Source: JACVRN01 sp035276685
Lineage (GTDB): Bacteria; Acidobacteriota; Blastocatellia; Pyrinomonadales; Pyrinomonadaceae
Assembly: GCA_035276685.1 (NCBI GenBank)
Contig: DATELK010000017.1
Span: forward strand, 1 to 33,788
Length of the DNA stretch: 33,788 nt
Direction: 5' to 3'
Below the pieces are notes generated by a model, which was not told the DNA's origin, made no database searches, and saw only the letters and a list, made by a program, of their open reading frames with translations. The position numbers and the translations under genes are program-made. Position 1 is the stretch's first letter; each line of letters starts with the position of its first letter. Positions 1-8,010 of the stretch are shown in pieces.

Positions 1-31
1 ATACCCGCCCGCTACCGCAGGCGGTTCTGAC

Positions 32-1261
32 TTATTGGCAGCCGAGCAGAGCGCGGATTGCGGCTGCTTCCGTTCTAACCTCCGCCGCCTGCGCGGTCGT
101 CAGCTTCTTGCCTGACAGCGCGTTCACATGATTGATGAAAGAGGCCATGTTGTCGCATGCTCCGGCTGTGTCGCCCGCTTCCAGCGCTCTGAGCGCGTGC
201 TCTAGCTTCACGGTCAGGCTGTTGGTAATGCCGTGGCCCAGGTTGAAGCTCTCTATCCTCTTAATGAGATTTCGTATGCGCTCTGCTGCGCCGGGCTGGG
301 GCTCCGGCTGCTGCGAGATGGGCCTGTAGGCAGGCGTCTCGCCGTTAGGGGTGTTGAGACTGTTGACTATGCCCGTCGAGACCTGCAAGACGTAAAGACC
401 CTTCTGCCGGGTGTTGTTCCCGTTCTCATCCGTGAAGACGTACTCGCGGAAGAAGGCCAGCTGAGAGCCGTCGGGCGACCACGCGGGCGAAGAGTTCTGG
501 TTGCCATCCGTCAAAGGCGCTATGCCCGAAGGCGTGCCGTCAAGGTTGCGCACGTGTATCGTGACTTCTCCCAGCAAGTCCGTGTAGGCGAGCTTCGTCC
601 CGTCGGGCGACCATGCTATCTCGGACTCGACGCTCACGCTCTGCACCGCTAGGACGGGCGGCTCGCTGCCGTCGGCCTTCAGGGTGTAGATGTCCGAGTT
701 ATAAGTCTCCGAGTCGGTGCTTGATAGAGAGATGCCCACGAAGGCTATGCGCGTGCCGTCGGGCGACCACGCGGGGCTGGCCGTTGAGAAGATTGAAGGG
801 TCGTTGACGAAGAGAGGCTGCTGGCCGCTGCCGTCCGGGTTCATCAGGTAGATTAGCTTCTCGCCCGCGCCTTGAAAGGTGTAAGCAATCTTTTTACCGT
901 CGGGCGACCATGCCGGGCTAGTGGCCGGGCCAGTTGTTAGTACCGTGTTATTCGTGCCGTCTGCGTCAACTACACAGATGTTCGGAAGCTCGTAGCCGCA
1001 GGTGAAGGCTATCTTCTTACCGTCCGGCGACCACGTAGGGTCATAAGCTTGCGCGCCAGCTCCGAGACCTAAGCTGACCTGTCCCGTTCCGTCTGCGTTC
1101 ATCGTCCACAGCTCGCCGTCGCGGCTGAAGGCGATTTTGTTCTGCGCGGTCTGCGCCTCGGCAGATGCACAGAAGGTCATGACGAAAAGTGCGGCCAGGT
1201 GCAGCGCCAGACCCGCGAAGCCCGAGCGCGCGATGCGTGAAATGATTCTGGTATTAGGCAT
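32..1261 (-). CDS. Secreted TolB-like PD40 beta-propeller protein with C-terminal FIMAH-like helical domain
   Basis: 409 aa. The N-terminus is a signal peptide (basic start, hydrophobic stretch about residues 14-32, AEAQ cleavage-like end), so the protein is probably exported. The body carries at least five PD40/WD40-like repeats with the motif (P/I)xWSPDGxxxAF/Y, as in TolB-type beta-propellers; the repeats show at DNA level as recurring cgtcgggcgaccacgc-like blocks. A proline-rich linker (PEPQPG) leads to about 85 C-terminal residues (KLEHALRALEAGD, SFINHVNALSGKKLT, LLGC end), resembling the FIMAH-type helical tail common in exported Acidobacteria proteins. The ATG at 1259-1261 is preceded by AGGAGG about 8 nt upstream. 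A scaffold or binding role is inferred; no catalytic residues are evident. It is divergent from the GNAT gene. Confidence 0.85.
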   Translation of the reverse strand: MPNTRIISRIARSGFAGLALHLAALFVMTFCASAEAQTAQNKIAFSRDGELWTMNADGTGQVSLGLGAGAQAYDPTWSPDGKKIAFTCGYELPNICVVDADGTNNTVLTTGPATSPAWSPDGKKIAYTFQGAGEKLIYLMNPDGSGQQPLFVNDPSIFSTASPAWSPDGTRIAFVGISLSSTDSETYNSDIYTLKADGSEPPVLAVQSVSVESEIAWSPDGTKLAYTDLLGEVTIHVRNLDGTPSGIAPLTDGNQNSSPAWSPDGSQLAFFREYVFTDENGNNTRQKGLYVLQVSTGIVNSLNTPNGETPAYRPISQQPEPQPGAAERIRNLIKRIESFNLGHGITNSLTVKLEHALRALEAGDTAGACDNMASFINHVNALSGKKLTTAQAAEVRTEAAAIRALLGCQ

Positions 1262-1480
1262 TAGACTCCCTCCTGATTAGAGATGACACAGGTTCATGAT
1301 GGTTCGAATTTTTCCTTACACGAGCTAACGCGTACGGCGCGCGGAAAAAGAATCAGGAGAGAAAAACTCGGGCATGATTTTTTTGAGCGAAGATTACATG
1401 GCTCTCCCTCGCGTGACCCACATTCGCGGGTTTTCTCGCGTTAGTAGATGAGACGGTTCTACGAAATGGAGAGTGACGAT
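1262..1480. promoter_or_regulatory. Divergent intergenic region between propeller and GNAT genes
   Basis: This is 219 bp between divergently transcribed genes, so it should hold both promoters; I see no convincing -35/-10 pair. The minus-strand side begins with CTCTAATCAGGAG, a 13-nt leader also found before the epimerase gene at 9206-9218. On the plus strand a possible 25-codon leader ORF (1374-1451) ends in a TGA that overlaps the upstream in-frame ATG (1448) of the GNAT gene in an ATGA arrangement. Its AGGAGA lies about 12 nt before its ATG, which is long spacing, so the leader ORF is weakly supported. Confidence 0.4.
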
Positions 1481-2338
1481 ATGGACATCAGGATTCGGCT
1501 GATGAGGCAGGAAGATGTTGAGACGTGCGGTCGCATCTGCTACGAGGCTTTCAAATCAATCTCTGAGAAGCACGGCTTCCCGCCTGACTTCCCTTCGCCC
1601 GACGTAGCCGCAGGGCTGCTCTCTCATCTGCTGTCGCACGGCGACGTCTACGCGATAGTGGCCGAAGATGGCGGGCGCGTCGTGGGCAGCAACTTCCTTT
1701 GGGAGACGGCTGCGATAGCAGGCGTGGGGCCTATCACGGTTGACCCTTCGGTGCAGAACGGAGCAATCGGCAGGCGTCTGATGCATGAAGTCATCACGCG
1801 CGCGGAGGAGCGGCTCTTCGCGGGCGTCAGGCTCGTGCAGGCCGCTTATCATAACCGCTCGCTTTCTCTCTACACGAAGCTGGGCTTCGACGCGCGCGAG
1901 CCGCTCTCGGCCATGCAGGGCGAGCCGCTTCAAATCGTGATGCCCGGCCGCGACGTGCGCGCAGCCACACGCGGCGACGTTGAAGCCTGCAATAGACTGC
2001 ACGTGAGGATTCACGGCTACGAGCGGCTGGCAGAACTGGCGGAGGCGATTAAGCAGGGCACGGCCACGGTCGTAGAGCAGGCGGGCCGCATCACGGGCTA
2101 CGCCACACAGCTAGGCTTTCTGGGCCACGCCGTCGCAGAGAGCAACGAAGACATGAAAGCTCTGATAGGCGCTGCGAAAAGCTTCGACGGCCCAGGCTTC
2201 CTGGTGCCGACACGCAACAGCGACCTTTTCCGGTGGTGTCTTGAGAAAGGGCTTAGAGTGCTGATGCCCATGACGCTCATGAGCACGGGCCTCTACAACG
2301 AGCCGAAGGGAGCGTTTCTGCCTTCGGTGATTTACTGA
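1481..2338 (+). CDS. GNAT family N-acetyltransferase (tandem GNAT domains)
   Basis: 285 aa from the ATG at 1481, preceded by GGAGAG at 1468-1473 with 7-nt spacing; the frame is open back to ATGs at 1466 and 1448. The N-terminal half is a recognisable GNAT fold: an RxEDVxxCGRI start, a beta4 strand entering the acetyl-CoA loop (VGPITVDPSVQNGAIGRRLM, the equivalent of Q/RxxGxG/A), then the N-R-S-L-S-L-Y-x-K-L-G-F segment typical of GNAT motif B. The C-terminal half looks like a second, degenerate GNAT domain without a clear CoA loop. The substrate is unknown; small amines or protein N-termini are possible. Its 3' end overlaps the stop of the convergent kinase gene by 7 nt (stop TGA 2336-2338, kinase stop 2332-2334). 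Confidence 0.85.
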   Translation: MDIRIRLMRQEDVETCGRICYEAFKSISEKHGFPPDFPSPDVAAGLLSHLLSHGDVYAIVAEDGGRVVGSNFLWETAAIAGVGPITVDPSVQNGAIGRRLMHEVITRAEERLFAGVRLVQAAYHNRSLSLYTKLGFDAREPLSAMQGEPLQIVMPGRDVRAATRGDVEACNRLHVRIHGYERLAELAEAIKQGTATVVEQAGRITGYATQLGFLGHAVAESNEDMKALIGAAKSFDGPGFLVPTRNSDLFRWCLEKGLRVLMPMTLMSTGLYNEPKGAFLPSVIY

Positions 2339-5300
2339 GAAGGCACGCCGTCCATCTTGATTCCGAGCGCAGCGTAGATTGTTTCCGCATCACGGAGCAG
2401 TCTGCGGCTGCGCTCAACATCTCCCTGCTGCTCTTCGTGACGCGCCCACTCAACTAGAGTCCGAGCCTTCTCCGCTTCCATGCCAGCTTCATTAAAGACC
2501 CTGAGGCTTTCCGCGAAGCAGGCTCGCGGGTCGTAAGGCGCGTCGCCGACTGTGACGCTTTGCGTTGAAGTTGCCGCTGCTATGTGCGCGAGCGTGCGCC
2601 ATGCCGCGCCAAGGTGGTCGTGATTCTCCCTGTCAAGCTCAAGCGCATGGATGCAGGCTTCGAGCGCTTCCACGATTTTTCCCTGACCTAAGAGAGCTTC
2701 CGCCAGAAAGCGGTATGATTCGGAGAGGACGTGGTGGCCCGCCGCGCTCGCCATCCTGATTACCAGATGCAGGTCTTCTTCGGCCCTCTCGTAATCTCCG
2801 AGCCCCAGCAGAGCGCCGCTCTGGTTGTTGAGCGAAAGAATCTCGCCCACGCGGTCGCCAATCTCTCGCGCCAGAGCGAGCGCCTCTTCGTAATACTCTA
2901 TGGCCGCGCCGTAGTCTCCGCGAAGACGCTTGCTTTCGCCGAGGCTGATTGTCAACTGGCACTCGTTGCGCTGGTCGCCTATCTCTTTGAAGAGCGAGAG
3001 CGCCTGCTTCTTATACTGCTCCGCTTCCGGGAAGCGCCCCATCTTCTCGTTGATTGCGCCGAGCAGGTGAAGGCTGAAGGCCTGTTCCCTGCGACCTTCG
3101 TCTCCTATCTCGCGGCTGGTGGCAAGCGCTCGCTCCGTTAGAGAGAGGACGCTCGCCGTGTCGCCCAGCCAGTAATGAGCCCAGCACTGCCGAATCAAGC
3201 TGCGCGCGGCCCAACGCTTTCCGGTCGGCGTGTAAAACTCCGCAGCCAGCTTTTCGGCCTGCACGGAATATTCCAGCGACTGATGGTGACTTCCTTTCTT
3301 ACCCTGTATGAAGGCGAGGCCTACGAGCGCACGCGCCTGCGCCAGGACGTTGCCCTGCTTTTCTGCCGCCTCACGCATCTTCTCGTAAGCCTTCACGGCT
3401 TCGCTCAAACGAGCGTGGGCCATCAGCACTTCTCCAAGGCCCTCATACAACTCAACCGCGAGGCGGTTCTCCGTGACTCCTTTGTGCGTGGAATCTTCAG
3501 CGCCGGATAACAGGGCAAGCGCCTTGTTGTAGTAGGTCGTCGCGGCATCCGGCGAATAAGAGACGCGCGCCTGATGGCCCGCTCGCACGTACCACTGCGC
3601 GGCGCTCTGCTCTTCCCCGGCGCGCTCGAAGTGAGTCGCTATGACGCCAGCGTACTCGTCCGCTCGCTCGTCCGCCTGCTCTATGAGCCAGTAGGCCGTG
3701 GCGCGATGGTAGTCCTCTCTCTGACGCCTGAGCACGTTGCCGTAAGCGACGTGCTGAAGAAGCGCGTGCTTGAAGATGAACTCACGCGTGCCCGCGAAGG
3801 CGGACATCTCGCGCCTGTAGACGAAGCCTTTGTTACGAAGCGAGTCCAGCCGCTCGCTGATAGAAGGCGTCAGGGACGGAGCTTTAACGGTCTCTTCCGA
3901 CAGGCGCGCGACCGCGCCGTCCCAGAAGGTGCGCCCTACAACAGACGCGCGCTGAAGGAGATGCTTCTCTTCCGAAGAGAGGCTGTCGAGCCTCGCCTGC
4001 AAGACGCCCACAAGCGTAGTAGGCACGTCAATCTCCTTCAGTCGCGTCTCGTCAATGCTCCACGCATCCGGGCCGGGCAGGAGTATGTGTTGATCCATGA
4101 GCATCTTGATTAGCTCTTCGACGAAGAAGGGATTGCCTTCGGCGCGACCGACAATCAGCTCCTTCAGGGCTTTCGGGACACGGCCCGCGTTCCTGAGGAT
4201 TTCGTCAATCAGCTGGCGGCTCTCTCTCGAATTGAGCGGGCTCAGCATCAGACGACGGTGCGAGGCATTGCCTTCTCCCCACGCGGGGCGGCGCTCAAGC
4301 AGGACGGGACGGGCCAGAGACACAATCAGTATAGGCGACGCTTCGCAGGATTGAGAGAGCAGCTCGACGAAGTCCAGCGAGGGAGCGTCGGCCCAGTGTA
4401 TGTCGTCAAGAAAAACAACGACGGGCCGCTCGCGCGCGACGAGGCTGAAGAAGTTAATCAGGTAATGCAGCGCACGCTGGCTGATTTGTTTGGGGTCGTC
4501 GAGGATGCCTTTCAGGTGCGGGCTGTCCGAAAAATCGAGCCCTATGAGCTGGCCTATAAAGTGTGCCTGCCGCGCGCTCTTTTCCCCCGGCCCGCAGAGA
4601 GAGACGAAACCGCGCTCAAGCTTAACGCGCGCCTCTTCCTGCGGGTCGTTGTCCTGTATCTCGAAGAAGCGCAGGAAGAGGTCTCGTATAAGCGAGTAGG
4701 GCGTCTGCATCAGAGAGCGCGTGGCCCTGCCTTCAAAAACGAGCGCAGACTCGTTAACAGCCCTGACCTGTCCTGAGAACTCGTGAAGCAATCTGGACTT
4801 TCCCAAGCCCGCTTCGCCCAGCACGGTCACGACGTTGAGCGTAGAGTCCTCCACGGCGGTCAGGAGCGCGTCCATAAGATGTTGCAGCTCTCCCTGCCTG
4901 CCAATCAGGCGCGTCTCGATTCCTTCTATGCCGCGCGTGGGCGGGCGGAAGGCTCTGGGCCTTTCGCGCTCGACAGCATAGACGGGCTGAGCTATACGGT
5001 CGCGTGTCCTCTCCGGCTCAAGCTCGCGAAACTCGAAGAGCCCCTGCACCTGTCTGAAGGTCTCGTGCGAGATGATTAACTTTTCCGTGCGGCCTGAATC
5101 GAGCACGCGGCTCGCGAAGTTAATCGCAGCGCCTGAGACAAAGAGGCCGCCCGCGTCTTCTCTGATAAAGGCAGGCCCGCTCGCTACGACTACTCTGAAG
5201 GGCGCAGGCGTGTGCGCGCTCTCACCGTCAAGCTCCGCAATCAAGCGCAGGGAGGCGTGAACGGCCCGCTCGGGGTCGTCTTCGTGCGACAGGTGCGCGC

Positions 5301-6423
5301 CCCAGAGCGCCGTGAGCGTGCGCCCTTCTACTTTAATGATGCTCCCGCCTTCTTCCGAGATTAGGTGCTGAATGCTTTTCAGTGCGGCGGAATCCGGTGG
5401 CGCGTCTTCACCGGGGACGTGGGCTAGAAGGATTGTGACCTGCTTGTGCTGCTCGCCCGAGAACTCCTGCGAGGGGCGCAGGCTGTATCTCATAGAGCCA
5501 AGCACGAGCGTCGTTTCCAGCTGTGAGTCTGAAGCGTCGGGCGGCTGGACTCTGCTGTCGCGCTCGACCCTGTCCTGAAGGCTCTTCAAGTCCTGGGCCA
5601 GCTCTTTGATTGACTGGTATCGCTGCTCTCGGGCCTTTGCCAGCGCCCTTGAAAGAAGCCGCTTCAAAGCCTCCGGCAACTCCCTGGCGTCAGGCGTAAG
5701 GGCCTGCGGCTCCTGCGTGAGGATGGAGGCGATGACATCGCTCGTAGTCTCTCCCTTAAACGGCAGAGCGCCCGTCAGCATCTCGTAGAGCACGACCGCC
5801 AGGCTCCAAACGTCAGTGCGCTCGTCCAATTCAAGGCTCCTGACCTGCTCGGGCGACATGTAACGCACCGTGCCCATTATTATTCCGGGGTCTGTCTCGA
5901 AGAGTCGCGCGGGCGAGTCGTTATCGCCCGACACAGGCTCCTGCCGGGTTCTTTTGGCCAGCCCGAAATCGAGAATCTTGATGTAGCCGTCGCGCCTGAC
6001 CATTATGTTCTCGGGCTTGATGTCGCGGTGTATGATGCCTGCGCGGTGCGCTTCGGCGAGAGCGTCGGCCACCTGAGCCGCTATCTCAAGCACCTCTGTC
6101 AGGGCTAGCTGCCGGTCTTTGAAGTGAGAGCGCAGGGTTACACCGTCAATGAACTCGCTCACGATGTAGAGCGGCGAGTCCGTGGGCGACACCTCGTAGA
6201 CCGTGAGGATGTTCGGATGGTTGAGCGTGGAGACGATTCTCGCCTCCTGACGGAAGCGATAAATCCACTGCTCATCTGCGGCCATAGTGGCCTTGAGGAT
6301 TTTCAGAGCGACGGCCCGGTCAAGCTGTGCGTCATGGGCCAGGTAGACCTCGCTCATCCCGCCCTGCCCCAGGGGCGCGCGAATCTCGTACTTGCCCAGA
6401 CTTGTCCCGACAGCTAACAGCAT
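2332..6423 (-). CDS. Ser/Thr protein kinase fused to degenerate class III cyclase, AAA ATPase and TPR domains
   Basis: 1363 aa, cytoplasmic signalling protein. Order of parts: a Hanks-type kinase (about 12-285) with glycine loop GQGGMSEVYLA, catalytic Lys41, HRDIKPEN (132-139), DFG (152-154) and APE-equivalent SPEQ; a class III nucleotide-cyclase-like region (about 325-485, HEDDPERAVHAS and GAAINFASRV recognisable); a STAND/AAA ATPase with Walker A GEAGLGKS (536-543) and Walker B FLDDIHWAD (about 671-679); and a long helical TPR array (about 960-1340). In the cyclase part both metal-binding Asp positions look lost (LLAHVPGED where FADIxGST is usual; VEGRTL where GDG is usual), so it is probably a non-catalytic regulatory module. 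The kinase residues are all present. Weak SD (GTGAG) before the ATG. Regulatory target unknown. Confidence 0.9.
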   Translation of the reverse strand: MLLAVGTSLGKYEIRAPLGQGGMSEVYLAHDAQLDRAVALKILKATMAADEQWIYRFRQEARIVSTLNHPNILTVYEVSPTDSPLYIVSEFIDGVTLRSHFKDRQLALTEVLEIAAQVADALAEAHRAGIIHRDIKPENIMVRRDGYIKILDFGLAKRTRQEPVSGDNDSPARLFETDPGIIMGTVRYMSPEQVRSLELDERTDVWSLAVVLYEMLTGALPFKGETTSDVIASILTQEPQALTPDARELPEALKRLLSRALAKAREQRYQSIKELAQDLKSLQDRVERDSRVQPPDASDSQLETTLVLGSMRYSLRPSQEFSGEQHKQVTILLAHVPGEDAPPDSAALKSIQHLISEEGGSIIKVEGRTLTALWGAHLSHEDDPERAVHASLRLIAELDGESAHTPAPFRVVVASGPAFIREDAGGLFVSGAAINFASRVLDSGRTEKLIISHETFRQVQGLFEFRELEPERTRDRIAQPVYAVERERPRAFRPPTRGIEGIETRLIGRQGELQHLMDALLTAVEDSTLNVVTVLGEAGLGKSRLLHEFSGQVRAVNESALVFEGRATRSLMQTPYSLIRDLFLRFFEIQDNDPQEEARVKLERGFVSLCGPGEKSARQAHFIGQLIGLDFSDSPHLKGILDDPKQISQRALHYLINFFSLVARERPVVVFLDDIHWADAPSLDFVELLSQSCEASPILIVSLARPVLLERRPAWGEGNASHRRLMLSPLNSRESRQLIDEILRNAGRVPKALKELIVGRAEGNPFFVEELIKMLMDQHILLPGPDAWSIDETRLKEIDVPTTLVGVLQARLDSLSSEEKHLLQRASVVGRTFWDGAVARLSEETVKAPSLTPSISERLDSLRNKGFVYRREMSAFAGTREFIFKHALLQHVAYGNVLRRQREDYHRATAYWLIEQADERADEYAGVIATHFERAGEEQSAAQWYVRAGHQARVSYSPDAATTYYNKALALLSGAEDSTHKGVTENRLAVELYEGLGEVLMAHARLSEAVKAYEKMREAAEKQGNVLAQARALVGLAFIQGKKGSHHQSLEYSVQAEKLAAEFYTPTGKRWAARSLIRQCWAHYWLGDTASVLSLTERALATSREIGDEGRREQAFSLHLLGAINEKMGRFPEAEQYKKQALSLFKEIGDQRNECQLTISLGESKRLRGDYGAAIEYYEEALALAREIGDRVGEILSLNNQSGALLGLGDYERAEEDLHLVIRMASAAGHHVLSESYRFLAEALLGQGKIVEALEACIHALELDRENHDHLGAAWRTLAHIAAATSTQSVTVGDAPYDPRACFAESLRVFNEAGMEAEKARTLVEWARHEEQQGDVERSRRLLRDAETIYAALGIKMDGVPSQ

Positions 6424-6472
6424 CTCACAGAGGATATGCGCGCCGCATCGGATGGGTCAATTAGAAGAAAGG

Positions 6473-6560
6473 AATTAACAGGGATGGACAGGATAGACAG
6501 GATAAAGAAGAAGCAAGCTCTTCTCTTTTATCCTGTCTATCCTGTCCATCCCTGTTAATT
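6473..6560. repeat. Perfect 34-bp inverted repeat (dispersed palindrome), possible terminator
   Basis: The left arm 6473-6506 and right arm 6527-6560 are perfect reverse complements over 34 bp (core AACAGGGATGGACAGGAT, then AGACAGGATAAA) around a 20-nt loop. It abuts the TAA stop of the carrier gene (6561-6563), so on the minus strand the hairpin immediately follows that stop and precedes the kinase gene. The arm is internally repetitive (GGACAGGATAGACAGGAT). A related imperfect copy lies at 9335-9415, so this belongs to a repeat family. It could end or stabilise the carrier transcript; the lack of a strong U tract argues against a simple intrinsic terminator. Confidence 0.9.
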
Positions 6561-7958
6561 TTAGTCTGCGCTTTCTGCAAGGCTCATGGAGTTGAGCGGG
6601 CGGGCATTTGTGCTTTCGGCGGATTCGGGCGGGTGGTGCGCCATAGCCACCTGCTTGCGCCCGAGCCAGAGGCTGATTAGGAACCAGACGGCGGCCATAG
6701 GCGCGGCCACGAAGGAGACGCCGGTTAGTCCCAAACCAAGCCAGCCGAGCGCGGGCGAAGACCACGCGCCTATCTGGTCTCCTGCGCGATAGATGAAGGT
6801 GTCTATGAAGCTCTTGGCCTTGTACTTGTCCTCGCGGCTCACGACCGTGAAGAGGACTTCGCGCGCGGGGCGTGCGATGGCAAAGTTTCCCGCGCGCCTG
6901 AGCGTGAGGAAGATGACGAAGAGCGTGAGCGTAGGCATCACGCCCAGAGCAGTAAAGCCTATGACGCTCATGGCCGGAAGCAGCGCCAGTGTGATGCCGA
7001 CTCCGAGCCACTTCAGGAGCCTGCCCGTCAGGAACGCCTGCACCAGTATGGTCAGGACGTTCACGAGCAGGTCTATCTGCGCGAAGAAGGCCGTGCGCGC
7101 TCCCCTGTCCGTGAAGGCGCTCGCCGCGATGCTGACCTGCTGGAAGTAGAGCAGCGTGGAGGTCATGGCATAAAGCAGCATGTAGGCGCAGATGCCCAGG
7201 AGATAAGGCGAGCGCAGGTCATGCACAATCCCAGACCAGATGCCGCCGCCTATGGGCCGCTCGTCCGCAGCGGCCTTTTCCCTGATAGCCGCGCGCGAGC
7301 CTTCAAAGGCTACGGGGAAGAGACGCACGCACTGAGCGCTCAGCTCAAGCATGACGGCCGAGAGCAGCAGCAGGTTGAGCGAGCCTACCCGCTGAACCAG
7401 CGTTGCCGTCAGGCCCGCGCCGACGATGCCTCCGAGCGTGCCGCCGACGCTGATGAAACCGAAGAGCCGCTTGCCCTGGTCTGTGCTGAACACGTCGGCC
7501 ATGAAGGCCCAGAAGACCGAGATGACGAAGAGGTTGAAGACGCTCGTCCAGATGAAGAAGACGCGCCCGACCCACACGTGCTGATTACCCGGCGTGAGCA
7601 GGAGCAACAGGAAGAAGAGCACAAGGTTGGAGATGAAGAACCTGTAGGCTATGGGGATGAAGCGGCGGCGCGAGAACTTGACCACCAGCCACGCGAAGAG
7701 CGCGTTGGCCACTAGCATCGCCAGGAGCGTGCCCGTGAACATCCACGGAAGATTCTCGACGCCGCCCGCCGCGCCCATGTCGTCGCGTATGGGCCTGATG
7801 ATGTAGTAGCTTGAGAGGATGAAGAAGTAGTAGACGAAGCTCAGTATGAGCGCGCGCACCTCCACGGGCTTTACGTCAACCATCTTCTGTAAAAGACGCA
7901 TAGCCCCGGACGGAGCCACGCGCTCCGCTCTCTTGTCCTCAACCTCTCTCTTCAACAA
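6561..7958 (-). CDS. NTP/NDP exchange transporter-like (Npt1/Npt2-type) membrane carrier
   Basis: 465 aa, inner-membrane protein with about 10-12 hydrophobic segments. The N-terminal region (SFVYYFFILSSYYIIRPIRD, then ADVFSTDQGKRLFGFISVGG and GAGLTA) matches the MFS-related ATP:ADP/NTP:NDP antiporter-like family found in many non-parasitic bacteria, where the substrate is uncertain; transport of a nucleotide is therefore not assured. The start shown is a TTG at 7956-7958 with AAGGGGA just upstream; an ATG 19 codons later (7899-7901) is an alternative. It lies 52 bp downstream of the epimerase gene on the same strand and may be cotranscribed with it. A perfect palindrome directly follows its stop. 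Confidence 0.75.
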   Translation of the reverse strand: MLKREVEDKRAERVAPSGAMRLLQKMVDVKPVEVRALILSFVYYFFILSSYYIIRPIRDDMGAAGGVENLPWMFTGTLLAMLVANALFAWLVVKFSRRRFIPIAYRFFISNLVLFFLLLLLTPGNQHVWVGRVFFIWTSVFNLFVISVFWAFMADVFSTDQGKRLFGFISVGGTLGGIVGAGLTATLVQRVGSLNLLLLSAVMLELSAQCVRLFPVAFEGSRAAIREKAAADERPIGGGIWSGIVHDLRSPYLLGICAYMLLYAMTSTLLYFQQVSIAASAFTDRGARTAFFAQIDLLVNVLTILVQAFLTGRLLKWLGVGITLALLPAMSVIGFTALGVMPTLTLFVIFLTLRRAGNFAIARPAREVLFTVVSREDKYKAKSFIDTFIYRAGDQIGAWSSPALGWLGLGLTGVSFVAAPMAAVWFLISLWLGRKQVAMAHHPPESAESTNARPLNSMSLAESAD

Positions 7959-8010
7959 GCAGTCCCCTTATTCAACAGTTCAGCCTTAACCGTGCCAGTC
8001 TCTTTACAGC

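Noticed and set aside
400..1060. Tandem DNA repeat in the propeller gene
   Set aside because: The recurring cgtcgggcgaccac blocks encode the WSPDG motif of each PD40 blade in frame; they are protein repeats rather than a DNA element.
6471..6560. CRISPR-like repeat at 6473-6560 and 9335-9415
   Set aside because: There are only two copies, each an inverted repeat, with no regular direct repeats or spacers and no cas genes.
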